Positions 33,450 to 41,346 of a DNA stretch of 64,000 bases are shown here, piece after piece. Source of the stretch: Mycobacteriales bacterium. Lineage in GTDB: Bacteria > Actinomycetota > Actinomycetes > Mycobacteriales > SCTD01. The notes beneath the pieces were generated by a model. That model saw only the letters and a program-made list of their open reading frames with translations. It was not told the DNA's origin and made no database searches. The stretch covers positions 81,503-145,502 of the forward strand of contig JBBDWV010000052.1 in the NCBI GenBank assembly GCA_040902655.1. The letters are read 5' to 3'. A program made the position numbers and the translations under genes. Every line of letters begins with the position of its first letter. The stretch's first letter is position 1.

Positions 33450-34301
33450 ATGACCAACCTCCCGAGCCCGGCCGCTGACCATGTTGTCGGTGTTCTCGGT
33501 CTTGGCGCCATGGGCGCTCCCATGGCGCGGCACCTCCTCGCGGCCGGTCACCTCCTGTACGTCCACGACCTGAATCCGGCCGCGGTCAACGCTGCCGTCG
33601 AACTCGGAGCCAAGGCTGCCGGCAGCCCGCGGGCGCTGGGGGAGAACTGCGACGTCGTTCTTGTCATCGTCCCGACCGATGAGGACCTGCTCGACGTCTG
33701 CACGGGCGTCGACGGCATTCTCTCGAACGCCCGCGACGGACTCGTCCTGTTGATGTGCAGCTCTGTACGTCCCGAAACTTGTCAAGCCGTTGCTGCGGCG
33801 GCTCCGGCGGGCGCCGAGGTCCTCGACGCGGCGCTGACCGGAGGGGTCCGGGGGGCCGAGGAGGGCGTGATCAACCTGCTTGTCGGCGGCAACGAGCAGG
33901 CACTGGACAGGGTTCGACCCGCGCTCGCTCCCTGGACGCGCGACGTCCACCATCTCGGGCCCCTCGGGGCGGGCCAGGTGGGCAAGACGGCGAACAACCT
34001 CATCCACTGGGCACAGATCTCGGTGATCGTGGAGGCTTTCGAGCTGGCACGTCGTCTGGGGGTCTCGGTCCCGAAGTTGCGTGCGGCCCTCGAGACGGGC
34101 CCCACCGACAGCCGCACGCTGCGTGAACTGGAAGACATGCGCTTCACGTGGCACGCGAAGGATCTTGCGAATGCGTCCGCGATGGCCGAACCAGTGAGCA
34201 TGCCGCTCCCTGTGGCCGAGATCTCACGTCAAGCAATGCTGGAGATCACCGTGCCGCGGGTCACCCGTCTTCTCCGGGGCGAGGATCCGCGGGATGAGTG
34301 A
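33450..34301 (+). CDS. 3-hydroxyisobutyrate dehydrogenase family NAD(P)-dependent reductase
   Basis: A 283-residue beta-hydroxyacid dehydrogenase. The dinucleotide motif is GVLGLGAMGAPMARHLL near the N-terminus. The substrate-binding block is LDAALTGGVRGAEEGVINLLVGG, and the catalytic lysine lies in GQVGKTANNLIHW. Family members oxidise 3-hydroxyisobutyrate, tartronate semialdehyde, or related 3-hydroxy acids. AGGAAAAGAG precedes the ATG at 33450. Its place between an acyl-CoA ligase and an ABC ATPase suggests an oxidation step in the same pathway. Confidence 0.9.
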   Translation: MTNLPSPAADHVVGVLGLGAMGAPMARHLLAAGHLLYVHDLNPAAVNAAVELGAKAAGSPRALGENCDVVLVIVPTDEDLLDVCTGVDGILSNARDGLVLLMCSSVRPETCQAVAAAAPAGAEVLDAALTGGVRGAEEGVINLLVGGNEQALDRVRPALAPWTRDVHHLGPLGAGQVGKTANNLIHWAQISVIVEAFELARRLGVSVPKLRAALETGPTDSRTLRELEDMRFTWHAKDLANASAMAEPVSMPLPVAEISRQAMLEITVPRVTRLLRGEDPRDE

Positions 34302-34352
34302 CGTCCGAACTCCAGCCCCACAACCCGAGCCGAGCAAGTTCCAGGAGCACTG

Positions 34353-35498
34353 ATGCTACGAGTTGAGCAGCTCGTGAAGACATTCGCCGGCGACCACAGC
34401 GGAGGCAAAGACGATGAGCAGGAAACAGGGTCGCGCCGCGTCTTCGCTGTGAACGGGGTCAGTTTCACCGTCGCAGAAGGTGAGCTGTTCACGCTCCTGG
34501 GTCCCTCCGGATGCGGGAAGTCCACCACCCTCAGGTCGATTGCCGGCCTCGAGGACCCCGACTCCGGATCGATAGCCCTGCAGGAGCGAATGCTCTTTTC
34601 TCGTCAGGGCCGTTCAAAGCCGGTGAATGTGGCCGTCCATGAGCGGGGCTTGGGGATGGTGTTTCAATCCTATGCAATCTGGCCGCACATGACCGTGTTC
34701 GACAACGTCGCCTTCCCCCTGCAGGTGCGCCGACGCAAGGACAAGTTGACACGGAAGGTCATCGAATCGCGCGTGATGCGCGTTCTCGAGACCATGGAGT
34801 TGACGAAGTACGCGCAGCGCCCTGCGACCAAGTTGTCCGGCGGCCAGCAACAGCGCCTCGCTCTGGCCCGGGCCATCGTGATCGAGCCGCCCCTACTGCT
34901 CCTCGACGAGCCCCTCTCGAACCTCGACGCCAAGCTGCGTGAGTCGCTGCGCGACGAGCTGAAGCGGTTGCAGCGCGAACTCGGTATCACGTCGATCTAT
35001 GTCACGCACGACCAGGTTGAGGCCTTGGCGCTGTCGAGTCGGATCGCTGTCATGCAGGAAGGGAACATCGTCCAGCTCGGTCGGCCGCGCGAGATCTACA
35101 ACAGCCCGAGCTGCAAGTTCGTCGCCGAGTTCATCGGGACAACCAACTTCCTCCCGGGCGTCGTATGTCTCCGCGAGGGCTCCCGGTACGTCGTGAGGAC
35201 TTCGGCGGGCGAGCTGACCCTCGACTCTCCCATCGACGTGCCCGTAGGAAGCGATGTGGTTGTCTCCGCGCGTCCCGAGGTCATCGACCTGCACACGGAG
35301 GGGAGCGCCCTGTCCGTGGCCAACGAGTGGAAAGGCACTGTCCTGAGCCGCTCGTTCCTCGGAGACTCGGTCGATCACCTCGTGGGCGTGGGTGAGTACA
35401 CCCTCCGGGCAAGGGTGAATCCGTCGGTCTCGATCCAGCCGCAAAGCCAGGTGTTCATCCGTATGAGCGCCGACCGCTTGACCATGATGGCCGCTTAG
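34353..35498 (+). CDS. ABC transporter ATP-binding protein (cassette B)
   Basis: A 381-residue ATPase nearly collinear with that at 11379. It has Walker A GPSGCGKSTTL, signature LSGGQQQRLALARAI, Walker B LLLLDEPLSNLD and switch VTHDQ. C-terminal TOBE-type sequence includes VVSARPEVIDLHTEG. The variable insert after strand 1 is acidic (HSGGKDDEQETGSRR) instead of basic. It presumably energises the permease at 28251 although four genes lie between. The likely stop signal for the unit is a small hairpin at 35509. Confidence 0.93.
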   Translation: MLRVEQLVKTFAGDHSGGKDDEQETGSRRVFAVNGVSFTVAEGELFTLLGPSGCGKSTTLRSIAGLEDPDSGSIALQERMLFSRQGRSKPVNVAVHERGLGMVFQSYAIWPHMTVFDNVAFPLQVRRRKDKLTRKVIESRVMRVLETMELTKYAQRPATKLSGGQQQRLALARAIVIEPPLLLLDEPLSNLDAKLRESLRDELKRLQRELGITSIYVTHDQVEALALSSRIAVMQEGNIVQLGRPREIYNSPSCKFVAEFIGTTNFLPGVVCLREGSRYVVRTSAGELTLDSPIDVPVGSDVVVSARPEVIDLHTEGSALSVANEWKGTVLSRSFLGDSVDHLVGVGEYTLRARVNPSVSIQPQSQVFIRMSADRLTMMAA

Positions 35499-35508
35499 CG
35501 ATGCCGCT

Positions 35509-35535
35509 GCGTGCACATCGCGAGCGGGTGCACGC
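35509..35535 (+). terminator. Hairpin after cassette B ATPase
   Basis: GCGTGCAC and GTGCACGC pair perfectly around an 11-base loop, about 10 bases after the ATPase stop. No T-run. A weak terminator is plausible. The rest of the 185-base gap to 35683 shows only a ribosome site (AAAGGAG) near the thiolase-like start. Confidence 0.4.
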
Positions 35536-35683
35536 AAGCCACCACAGAGGTGCGCGCTACAGAGCGTTTGACCACCAGAACGACCTCCATGCGCCGACGC
35601 CGAGCAGTGAGGACCGCAGGTAGCGGATCCCGCCGTGAAAGGCCGGTTCACGACCCCGCAGTATCAACCGCAAAGGAGTACAC

Positions 35684-36877
35684 ATGACCGACAGACAACG
35701 GATCGCCGTCGTCGGACTGGGAACAGTCCACGACGCGCCGCCCGGGACGAGTCAGCGCATGATGGCCGCAGAGGCGGCTCGCCTGGCTATCGCGGACGCC
35801 GGATTGTCCATTAGCGACATCGACGGGGCCCTCGACCTCCGGAGGTCTGGCGGTGGAGGTGATCGGTCCACCTACTCCGACGTCTTCACCCGGGTTCTCG
35901 GCCTCCCGGCACAGTTCTACTTCACGGTGGGACGCGGAGGTGCGGTGGCCGGGCTAGCGACCGCTGTGGCCACCGGCTTCCTCGACCGGGGCCTGGCCAA
36001 CTATGTGGTCTGCGTCGGTGCTGTGGACGACTACACCAAGGCGCAGCTGACCAAGAAGCAAGGCCAGCGCGGAATGGCCCACGTCGAGAAGGAAGGCTAC
36101 TGGGGGAAGGCGCTCGGCGACCTCCGCGCCGTGAGCCACCACAGCTGGATGGCGTCGCGGCACATGGCCGAGTACGGAACGACAAGCGAGCAGCTGGGTG
36201 CTATTGCGGTCGCCCAGCGTGCATGGGCATGCATGAACCCCGAAGCGCGCATGTACGGACGGCCCATCACGATCGCGGACCACCAGGCATCCCCACTGGT
36301 CGCTGAGCCCTACCACCTTCTGGACATCAGCCAGATTTCGGACGGCGCCGTCGCCTTTGTTCTCACCACGGAGGATCGTGCCCGCGACTGCGCACAGAAG
36401 CCGGTCTACGTGCAGGGCCAAGGCTTCGGCGAGGTCGCTGCGGACTTGTGGTGGGAGAAGAAGAACTACACGACCATGGCGGTCGCGCCCGCGAAGCAGA
36501 AAGCCTTCGCGCAGGCCGGTCTCAGCGGGGTCGAGGACCTCGACGTCGTTCAGCTGTACGACTGCTTCACCGCTGAGGTGCTCTTCCAGCTGGAGGACTA
36601 CGGCTTCTGCGAGAAGGGGGAGGGGGGCAAGTGGGTCGAGGCCGGCCATACCGCCCCGGGCGGTACCGTCCCGCTGAACACCGGGGGCGGTCTGCTCTCG
36701 AACAAGCACCTCGGGGATCTCACCGGGTTCTCCGAGGCGGTGTTGCAGCTACGGGGGCAGGCCGGTGAGCGGCAGGTGCCCGACTGCGAGGTCGCCCTGA
36801 CAACCGGCCACGGGGGCGAGCTCGTCTCGCCGGGCCTGTGTTCCATCCACACGAGCACGATCCTGGGAGTGGCGTGA
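35684..36877 (+). CDS. Thiolase-fold acyl-CoA protein, Ltp2/SCP2-like, without the usual catalytic Cys
   Basis: A 397-residue thiolase-superfamily protein of the lipid-transfer/SCP2-thiolase-like group. The place of the nucleophilic Cys reads FTVGRGGAVAGLATAVATG, without Cys. The block LYDCFTAEVLFQLEDYGFC followed by KGEGG and NTGGGLLSNKHL is typical of Ltp2-type proteins. In steroid side-chain degradation such a protein pairs with a DUF35 protein and acts as a retro-aldolase on acyl-CoA thioesters. The next gene here is indeed a DUF35 protein overlapping the stop. A retro-aldol role is thus more likely than thiolysis. AAAGGAG precedes the ATG. Confidence 0.85.
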   Translation: MTDRQRIAVVGLGTVHDAPPGTSQRMMAAEAARLAIADAGLSISDIDGALDLRRSGGGGDRSTYSDVFTRVLGLPAQFYFTVGRGGAVAGLATAVATGFLDRGLANYVVCVGAVDDYTKAQLTKKQGQRGMAHVEKEGYWGKALGDLRAVSHHSWMASRHMAEYGTTSEQLGAIAVAQRAWACMNPEARMYGRPITIADHQASPLVAEPYHLLDISQISDGAVAFVLTTEDRARDCAQKPVYVQGQGFGEVAADLWWEKKNYTTMAVAPAKQKAFAQAGLSGVEDLDVVQLYDCFTAEVLFQLEDYGFCEKGEGGKWVEAGHTAPGGTVPLNTGGGLLSNKHLGDLTGFSEAVLQLRGQAGERQVPDCEVALTTGHGGELVSPGLCSIHTSTILGVA

Positions 36878-36879
36878 CC

Positions 36880-37338
36880 ATGACGACCGAGACCACCGAG
36901 ACGACCGAACGGCGCTGGAACAAGCCGCTGCCGAACATCGACCTGGACAACAAGGCTTTCTGGGACGGCCTGCGTGACCACCAGCTACTGCTGTGGACAT
37001 GCTCCACCTGCGGTACGCAGTACTGGCCCAAGTGCTACTGCATCAAGCACGAGAACGAACCGTACGCCCAGAACATGTCCTGGCAGCCGGGTAGCGGTCG
37101 CGGCAAGATCTTCGCGTTGAACCGTCACCACTGGGCCTTCCACCCGGGGTTCCAGGATGAACTGCCGTACATCTACGCGCTGATCGAGCTCGACGAGGGC
37201 CCGCTGATCAGTACCACCATCGTCGGCAAGCAGCCGACGGACCTCGTTTCGGCGGTCGGGGAGCCGGTTCAGATCGTGTACGAGGACTATGCCGAACTCG
37301 GCTTCACCATCCCCCGGTTCGAGTTGATCGACGCCTGA
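36880..37338 (+). CDS. DUF35 OB-fold acyl-CoA-associated zinc-ribbon protein
   Basis: A 152-residue protein with a small rubredoxin-like zinc ribbon (Cys in WTCSTCGTQYWPKCYC, about residues 36-51) and an OB-fold domain (GRGKIFALNRHHWAFHPGF, PYIYALIELDEG). These proteins bind CoA and partner SCP2-thiolase-like enzymes such as Ltp2 or ChsH. The ATG at 36880 is ten bases from GGGAG. A GTG at 36874, overlapping the stop of the previous gene (GTGA), is an alternative adding two residues. It is the last intact gene of the long plus-strand run that starts at 27106. Confidence 0.88.
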   Translation: MTTETTETTERRWNKPLPNIDLDNKAFWDGLRDHQLLLWTCSTCGTQYWPKCYCIKHENEPYAQNMSWQPGSGRGKIFALNRHHWAFHPGFQDELPYIYALIELDEGPLISTTIVGKQPTDLVSAVGEPVQIVYEDYAELGFTIPRFELIDA

Positions 37339-37418
37339 GGTCGGCGCACCGAGCCGGCAGGACGGCCCCGGTCCCCCGTCACGCGCGGGAGATCGGGGCT
37401 GGTCGTGTCACCAGACGC

Positions 37419-37460
37419 CGATCCTCACCGAAGTACAGTACGGCGGAACGCGCCTTGGCC
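37419..37460 (+). pseudogene. Possible fragment of an ornithine cyclodeaminase-like gene
   Basis: One frame reads ILTEVQYGGTR, matching nine of ten residues of LTEVEYGGTR in the protein at 5819 (around 6045-6073), with similar DNA. It continues in frame into unrelated sequence and then into the MFS remnant. The match is short, so this may be chance, but the surroundings are rich in remnants. Confidence 0.35.
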
Positions 37461-37528
37461 TGCAACTCGCTGAGATGACCCAGCCGCCGATGGCAGCCGA
37501 AGTCGTCTGGGGAGTTGACGACGGTCTC

Positions 37529-37642
37529 GGCGCGATCACCGCCGTCGCCGGCCTGACCTCCGGCGTCGTCGTGGTGGGCGGGCTCGGGCTGCTGGGCGCG
37601 GCCGCGATGCACCGGTGGGTGCCGCGTGGCCCAGTGCCCTGA
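37529..37642 (+). pseudogene. Remnant of MFS gene (last 38 codons)
   Basis: The DNA matches the 3' end of the facilitator gene at 21170, including stop: AVAGLTSGV, VVGGLGLLGAAAMHR and WVPRGPVP. No earlier part of the gene is present. The 55 bases after the stop also resemble those after the intact MFS gene, leading into an intact EutA-like gene on the other strand. Confidence 0.88.
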
Positions 37643-37697
37643 CGTGCCGGTGGCGCCAGCGGGCCGATCGCGTGCAGAAGGACGTGCGACGAGCGGA

Positions 37698-39296
37698 TCA
37701 GTTGCTGGCGAAGCTCTTGGGGCCACCGTCTGGCAGTGGGTCCTGGCTGAACACCAGCGACTTGATGGTCACGGGGACGGTGCCGGACGGCCAGCGGAGG
37801 CGGCCGAGGTCGATGTAGTCGAAGTCGCGCAGGCTCAGTCCGTCCACGACCATCAGTTCGCAGATCACACCCAGCTCCTCCCGCAGGAGGCGGCCCAGCG
37901 TCATGGCGACGTCGCCGTCGAGCAGCACGTAGATCGGACGGCCCTGCACGGTGCGCTCGGCCAGCCCGTCGCGGATCCCCTGCGCGAAGGGCAGCAGCCG
38001 CTCGTGGCTGGGCAGCCCGCTCCACGCCATGGCCAGGGCGACGTCGGCGTCCGCGCCGGCCAGTGCCCCGAGGTGGCGCCGGACGGCGTCGGCGACCTCA
38101 TTGGCGTCGACGGCATCCGCCAGCTCGTAGGCCGGGCGCAGCACCTGCAGGTTGCGACGGGGCAGCAGGGCGTCGGGATCGGTGATGCAGCCGGTGTTCC
38201 CGCTCAGTTGAACGCTGTACTCCGACGCGCCAAGGGCCGTGGCGCGGATGCACTCACCGGGCGGGAGGAGGGGGCAGGGCAGCACGCCGGCGTCGACCCT
38301 GCGTCGCACGGCAGCTCCCAGCGCGGGTCCGAGGTCACCGAATCGGCTGGTCTCACGGTCGTAGACGTACTCCGCGACCCCGCCGGAGAAAAGCACTCCG
38401 TCCAGCTCGCCGAGCTCGCCGAGCGGAGCGGTGAGCCACAGGTCGTCGACCTCCGACTCGCCCGTGTCCGCCAGGATCGCGTCTACCAGCGCGTCCGCCA
38501 TCACCTCGGCCACGACCGCGAGGTCGCCCAGAGCAACGAAATCGCCGAGCTGCCAGTTGAAGTCGGCGCGCGCCGCATGCAGTCGCCCGGCTGGCTCGAG
38601 GCGGACTATGCGGTTGCCCTCGTCAACGACCTGCAGCCGCCCGCCCACGTGGAAAGCCGCCGTGCGCACCACCCGCCCACGGTCCACGAGCGCCAGCTTC
38701 GTGGTGCCGCCACCGATGTCGACGTTGAGGATCCGCGACCCTGCGTCGTAGGACGTACGGGCCGCACCCGAGCCGTACGCAGCCAACATCGCTTCCATGT
38801 GATGGCCGGCGGTGGCGGTCACGAGCTCCCCGCCCCGCTCGGCGAGAATGCCGGCGATGGCCTCGGCGTTGCCGCGCCGCAGCGCCTCACCGGTGAGGAT
38901 GACGACCCCGGTGTCCACGTCGGCCGGATCCACGCCTGCCTCGGCATACGCACGGTCGATGATCGATCCCAGCACGGGAGCGTCGATCTGCTCGTTGGAG
39001 GCGTACGGGGTCAGGGCGACCGGTGAGCGGTAGGTGGTCTCGCGGCGCACGACGACGTAGCGGCTGGCGAGGTCCTCGCCGATCCTGCGCAGGTGGAGTC
39101 GGGAGAAGACCACCTGGGTCCCCGACGAGCCGATGTCCATGCCCACGCTGTGCAGCGTGACGTTGTCCTGCTGCCAGACGGGGTTCTCCTGGAGCGGGTG
39201 GAGGGCTTCGTCGTCGCGCTCGTGGTCGTGGTCGGGCAGGTGCGGGGAGTGGACCGTGCGCGGCTGCTCCTGCTGGGCGTGGACGCGGTGCGTCAC
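37698..39296 (-). CDS. EutA-like ASKHA-fold protein with His-rich N-terminus (copy 2)
   Basis: A 532-residue EutA-family protein. Phosphate motifs are VGMDIGSSGTQVVF and LNVDIGGGTTKLALVD; adenosine-type motif is FSGGVAEY. The N-terminal 45 residues before the fold are hydrophilic and rich in His and acidic residues (HSPHLPDHDHERDDEALH), comparable to copy 1 at 22782. GTG start with GAGAGG upstream. It is 83 bases downstream of bicupin 3 on the same strand, so the bicupin/EutA-like pair is kept here in opposite order to 22782-25429. EutA is a reactivase for a B12 lyase in ethanolamine use, yet no such lyase is seen here, so the target is open. Confidence 0.83.
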   Translation of the reverse strand: MTHRVHAQQEQPRTVHSPHLPDHDHERDDEALHPLQENPVWQQDNVTLHSVGMDIGSSGTQVVFSRLHLRRIGEDLASRYVVVRRETTYRSPVALTPYASNEQIDAPVLGSIIDRAYAEAGVDPADVDTGVVILTGEALRRGNAEAIAGILAERGGELVTATAGHHMEAMLAAYGSGAARTSYDAGSRILNVDIGGGTTKLALVDRGRVVRTAAFHVGGRLQVVDEGNRIVRLEPAGRLHAARADFNWQLGDFVALGDLAVVAEVMADALVDAILADTGESEVDDLWLTAPLGELGELDGVLFSGGVAEYVYDRETSRFGDLGPALGAAVRRRVDAGVLPCPLLPPGECIRATALGASEYSVQLSGNTGCITDPDALLPRRNLQVLRPAYELADAVDANEVADAVRRHLGALAGADADVALAMAWSGLPSHERLLPFAQGIRDGLAERTVQGRPIYVLLDGDVAMTLGRLLREELGVICELMVVDGLSLRDFDYIDLGRLRWPSGTVPVTIKSLVFSQDPLPDGGPKSFASN

Positions 39297-39379
39297 GGGT
39301 GCCTCTCATCGTCCTGGTGCGACGTGCTCGTGAGGCCCGCTCAGGGGGCCAGGGCGGGCCGCACGCCGTTCGTGGCGGC

Positions 39380-40513
39380 TCAGACGCGAGCCGGCTCCTG
39401 GTGCTTGGCCGGCAGCGTCGGCAGCTCAGCCTGGTAGACCTCGTCCATCTTCGGCTCGAGCCCGACCTCGGCCAGAGCTGCGCGGAACGTGTCGCGCACG
39501 AGAGAGGACTCGTCGGCGTAGTCGATCTGGTCGCCACCGATGCGCTGGCTGATCCACGCCTTCGGGACGCCTTGCGCGTTGCGCACCGAGACGACCTCGT
39601 GCTTGAAGGCCAGGTAGCGGGCCGGCTCGGTGCCGGTGTTGAAGTGCTGGTGGAACCACATGTTCGGCGGCACGATCAACGTCCCGGCGTGCCACTCGTA
39701 GCGGCGGGGCTCCTCGCCCTCCGGCCACATCAGGCTGTAGCCCTCGCCGGAGAGCATGATCACGTGGGCGCCCGGGCCGTGCCGGTGGCCCTTCTTGTAG
39801 GTCGCTGTCGGGAACTGCGAGATGTGGCTGTTCATCGACCCCTTCGCCATCGAGAAGCGGATGTGGCCGCCGCCTGCACCGCGCTCCTTGGCCTCGATGA
39901 GCGGCAGGTTCACCGCGTCGGCGACGAAGTTGGTGTCGAGCAGCAAGCCCTTCTGCTCGCCCGTGGGCGCAAAGTAGTCCGGCTCGCCGTTGAAGCGGTT
40001 CGGGAAGTCCTTGGGCGTGCCGAACACGAAGTCGGCGTCGTCGTAGAGGTTGATGATGGGCGGCATGTTCGTGGAGGAGACGAAGCGCGCCGCGCGCTGG
40101 CCGGAGCCGTTGAAGTGCTGGTGGTGGGCGTTGAGCGGGATCGCGAACAGCGACCCGGCCTGCCACTCGAAGGTGACCTCGGCGCCCGCGTCGTTCCAGA
40201 CCCTGGTCGAGCCCTGGCCCTCCAGCACGAGGACCATCTCCTCGAACAGCTGCCGCTGGGGCGCCAGCTTGCCGCCGGCCGGGATCTCGCAGACGTAGCA
40301 GTCGTTCGAGGTGCGCGTGGCCTCGTGGTTGATGAACACTCCGCGCCCGCCGCGGCGCTCCCACGGCTTCAGCTCGACGGTGCGCAGGTCCGGCACGTGG
40401 TGGGCCGCGATGATGTCCAGGCCCTCCGCGGCGACCCAGCGGGTGTAGGGGGAGTCCTTCTCGGTGGCGAACTTCGCCGCCAGGTTGCTCGAGACGATCG
40501 CGTCCTTGGCCAT
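39380..40513 (-). CDS. Bicupin protein paired with EutA-like gene (bicupin 3)
   Basis: A 377-residue double-cupin protein, closely related to bicupin 2. The C-terminal barrel carries YKKGHRHGPGAHVIMLSGEGY and MWFHQHFNTGTEPARYL. The N-terminal barrel has LFEEMVLVLEGQGSTRVW and HHQHFNGSG, retaining more ligands than in bicupin 2. It is a possible Fe(II) ring-opening dioxygenase or a binding protein. The ATG at 40513 has AGGAGG nine bases upstream, and a perfect operator motif lies 45 bases upstream. The EutA-like gene follows on the same strand, and an IclR regulator gene ends 78 bases upstream. Confidence 0.83.
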   Translation of the reverse strand: MAKDAIVSSNLAAKFATEKDSPYTRWVAAEGLDIIAAHHVPDLRTVELKPWERRGGRGVFINHEATRTSNDCYVCEIPAGGKLAPQRQLFEEMVLVLEGQGSTRVWNDAGAEVTFEWQAGSLFAIPLNAHHQHFNGSGQRAARFVSSTNMPPIINLYDDADFVFGTPKDFPNRFNGEPDYFAPTGEQKGLLLDTNFVADAVNLPLIEAKERGAGGGHIRFSMAKGSMNSHISQFPTATYKKGHRHGPGAHVIMLSGEGYSLMWPEGEEPRRYEWHAGTLIVPPNMWFHQHFNTGTEPARYLAFKHEVVSVRNAQGVPKAWISQRIGGDQIDYADESSLVRDTFRAALAEVGLEPKMDEVYQAELPTLPAKHQEPARV

Positions 40514-40557
40514 GCAGCGGGCCTCCTGGGTCGGCGGGGCGGGCCCATGGCCCGGAT

Positions 40558-40568
40558 TGGTCTGACCA
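40558..40568 (-). promoter_or_regulatory. Putative operator, site 7 (perfect TGGTCTGACCA)
   Basis: Perfect dyad TGGT-TCT... form TGGTCTGACCA on the plus strand and TGGTCAGACCA on the minus strand, in the gap between the IclR gene stop and bicupin 3. It matches the form TNGTNNNACNA known for FadR-type GntR operators such as LldR. With site 2 it is the best copy in the window. Confidence 0.52.
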
Positions 40569-40590
40569 TAAGTCCATCGGCCGCGACGCG

Positions 40591-41346
40591 TCAACGGACC
40601 GAGCGCGAGATCCCGCGGGCGGCGACGTCGAGCGCCGGCACGAGCCGCACGAGGTCGCGCCGGCTGGTCGCGGCGACGACGCCGAGCGCGGCGAAGACCT
40701 CGCCCGTGCCGGTCACCACCGGGACCGCGACCGAGCCGGTGCCCACCGTCATCTCCTCGCCGGTCAGCGCGTAGCCCCGCCGGCGGACCTCGGCGAGCTG
40801 CCGGCGCAGGGTGCCGGGCTCGACCACCGTGTACGGGGTCAGCCGGCGAAGCCGCTGCAGCGCGGCGTCGACCACCCCGGCCGGTGCGTGCGCCAGGAGC
40901 ACCTTGCCGACGCCGGTCGCGTGCAGCGGCAGCCGCGAACCGGTGCGGCTCACGATCGGCACCGAGGCGCGGCCGGAGATCCGCTCGACGTAGAGCGCGG
41001 TCGTGCCGTCACGGACCGCGAGGTGGGCGTTCTCGCCGGTCGCCGCGGAGATGTCCTGGAGGAAGGGCAGCGCGACGTCGCGCAGCTCCCGGGAGACCGG
41101 CGCGAGCAGGCCGAGGTGCCACAGCCGCCGGCCGACGACGTACGACCCGTCGGGCCGCCTCTCCAGAGCCCCCCAATCCGCCAGCCCGGCGACCAGCCGG
41201 TGCGTCGTCGTCAGCGGCAGGCCGGCGCGGCCGGCCAGCTCGGTGAGCGTCAGGCACGGGTGGTCGGCGTCGTACGCCCCGAGCACCGCCAGCGCGCGCG
41301 ACGTCACGGAACTGCCGGGAGCCCTCTGGTCGTCTTCAGCAGGCAA
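40591..41346 (-). CDS. IclR-family transcriptional regulator
   Basis: A 251-residue regulator. The N-terminal winged helix has SVTSRALAVLGAY, LTLTELAGRAGLPLTTTHRLVAGL and WGALERRPDGSYVVG. The C-terminal effector domain has HLAVRDGTTALYVERI, LPLHATGVGKVLLAH and GSVAVPVVTGTGEVFAALGV. IclR proteins sense aromatic or short organic acids and control catabolic genes. It is the only clear regulator in the island and so a candidate for local control. It starts at a TTG at 41346, 11 bases inside the end of the LLM gene; a GTG at 41307 is an alternative that gives 238 residues. Confidence 0.88.
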   Translation of the reverse strand: MPAEDDQRAPGSSVTSRALAVLGAYDADHPCLTLTELAGRAGLPLTTTHRLVAGLADWGALERRPDGSYVVGRRLWHLGLLAPVSRELRDVALPFLQDISAATGENAHLAVRDGTTALYVERISGRASVPIVSRTGSRLPLHATGVGKVLLAHAPAGVVDAALQRLRRLTPYTVVEPGTLRRQLAEVRRRGYALTGEEMTVGTGSVAVPVVTGTGEVFAALGVVAATSRRDLVRLVPALDVAARGISRSVR

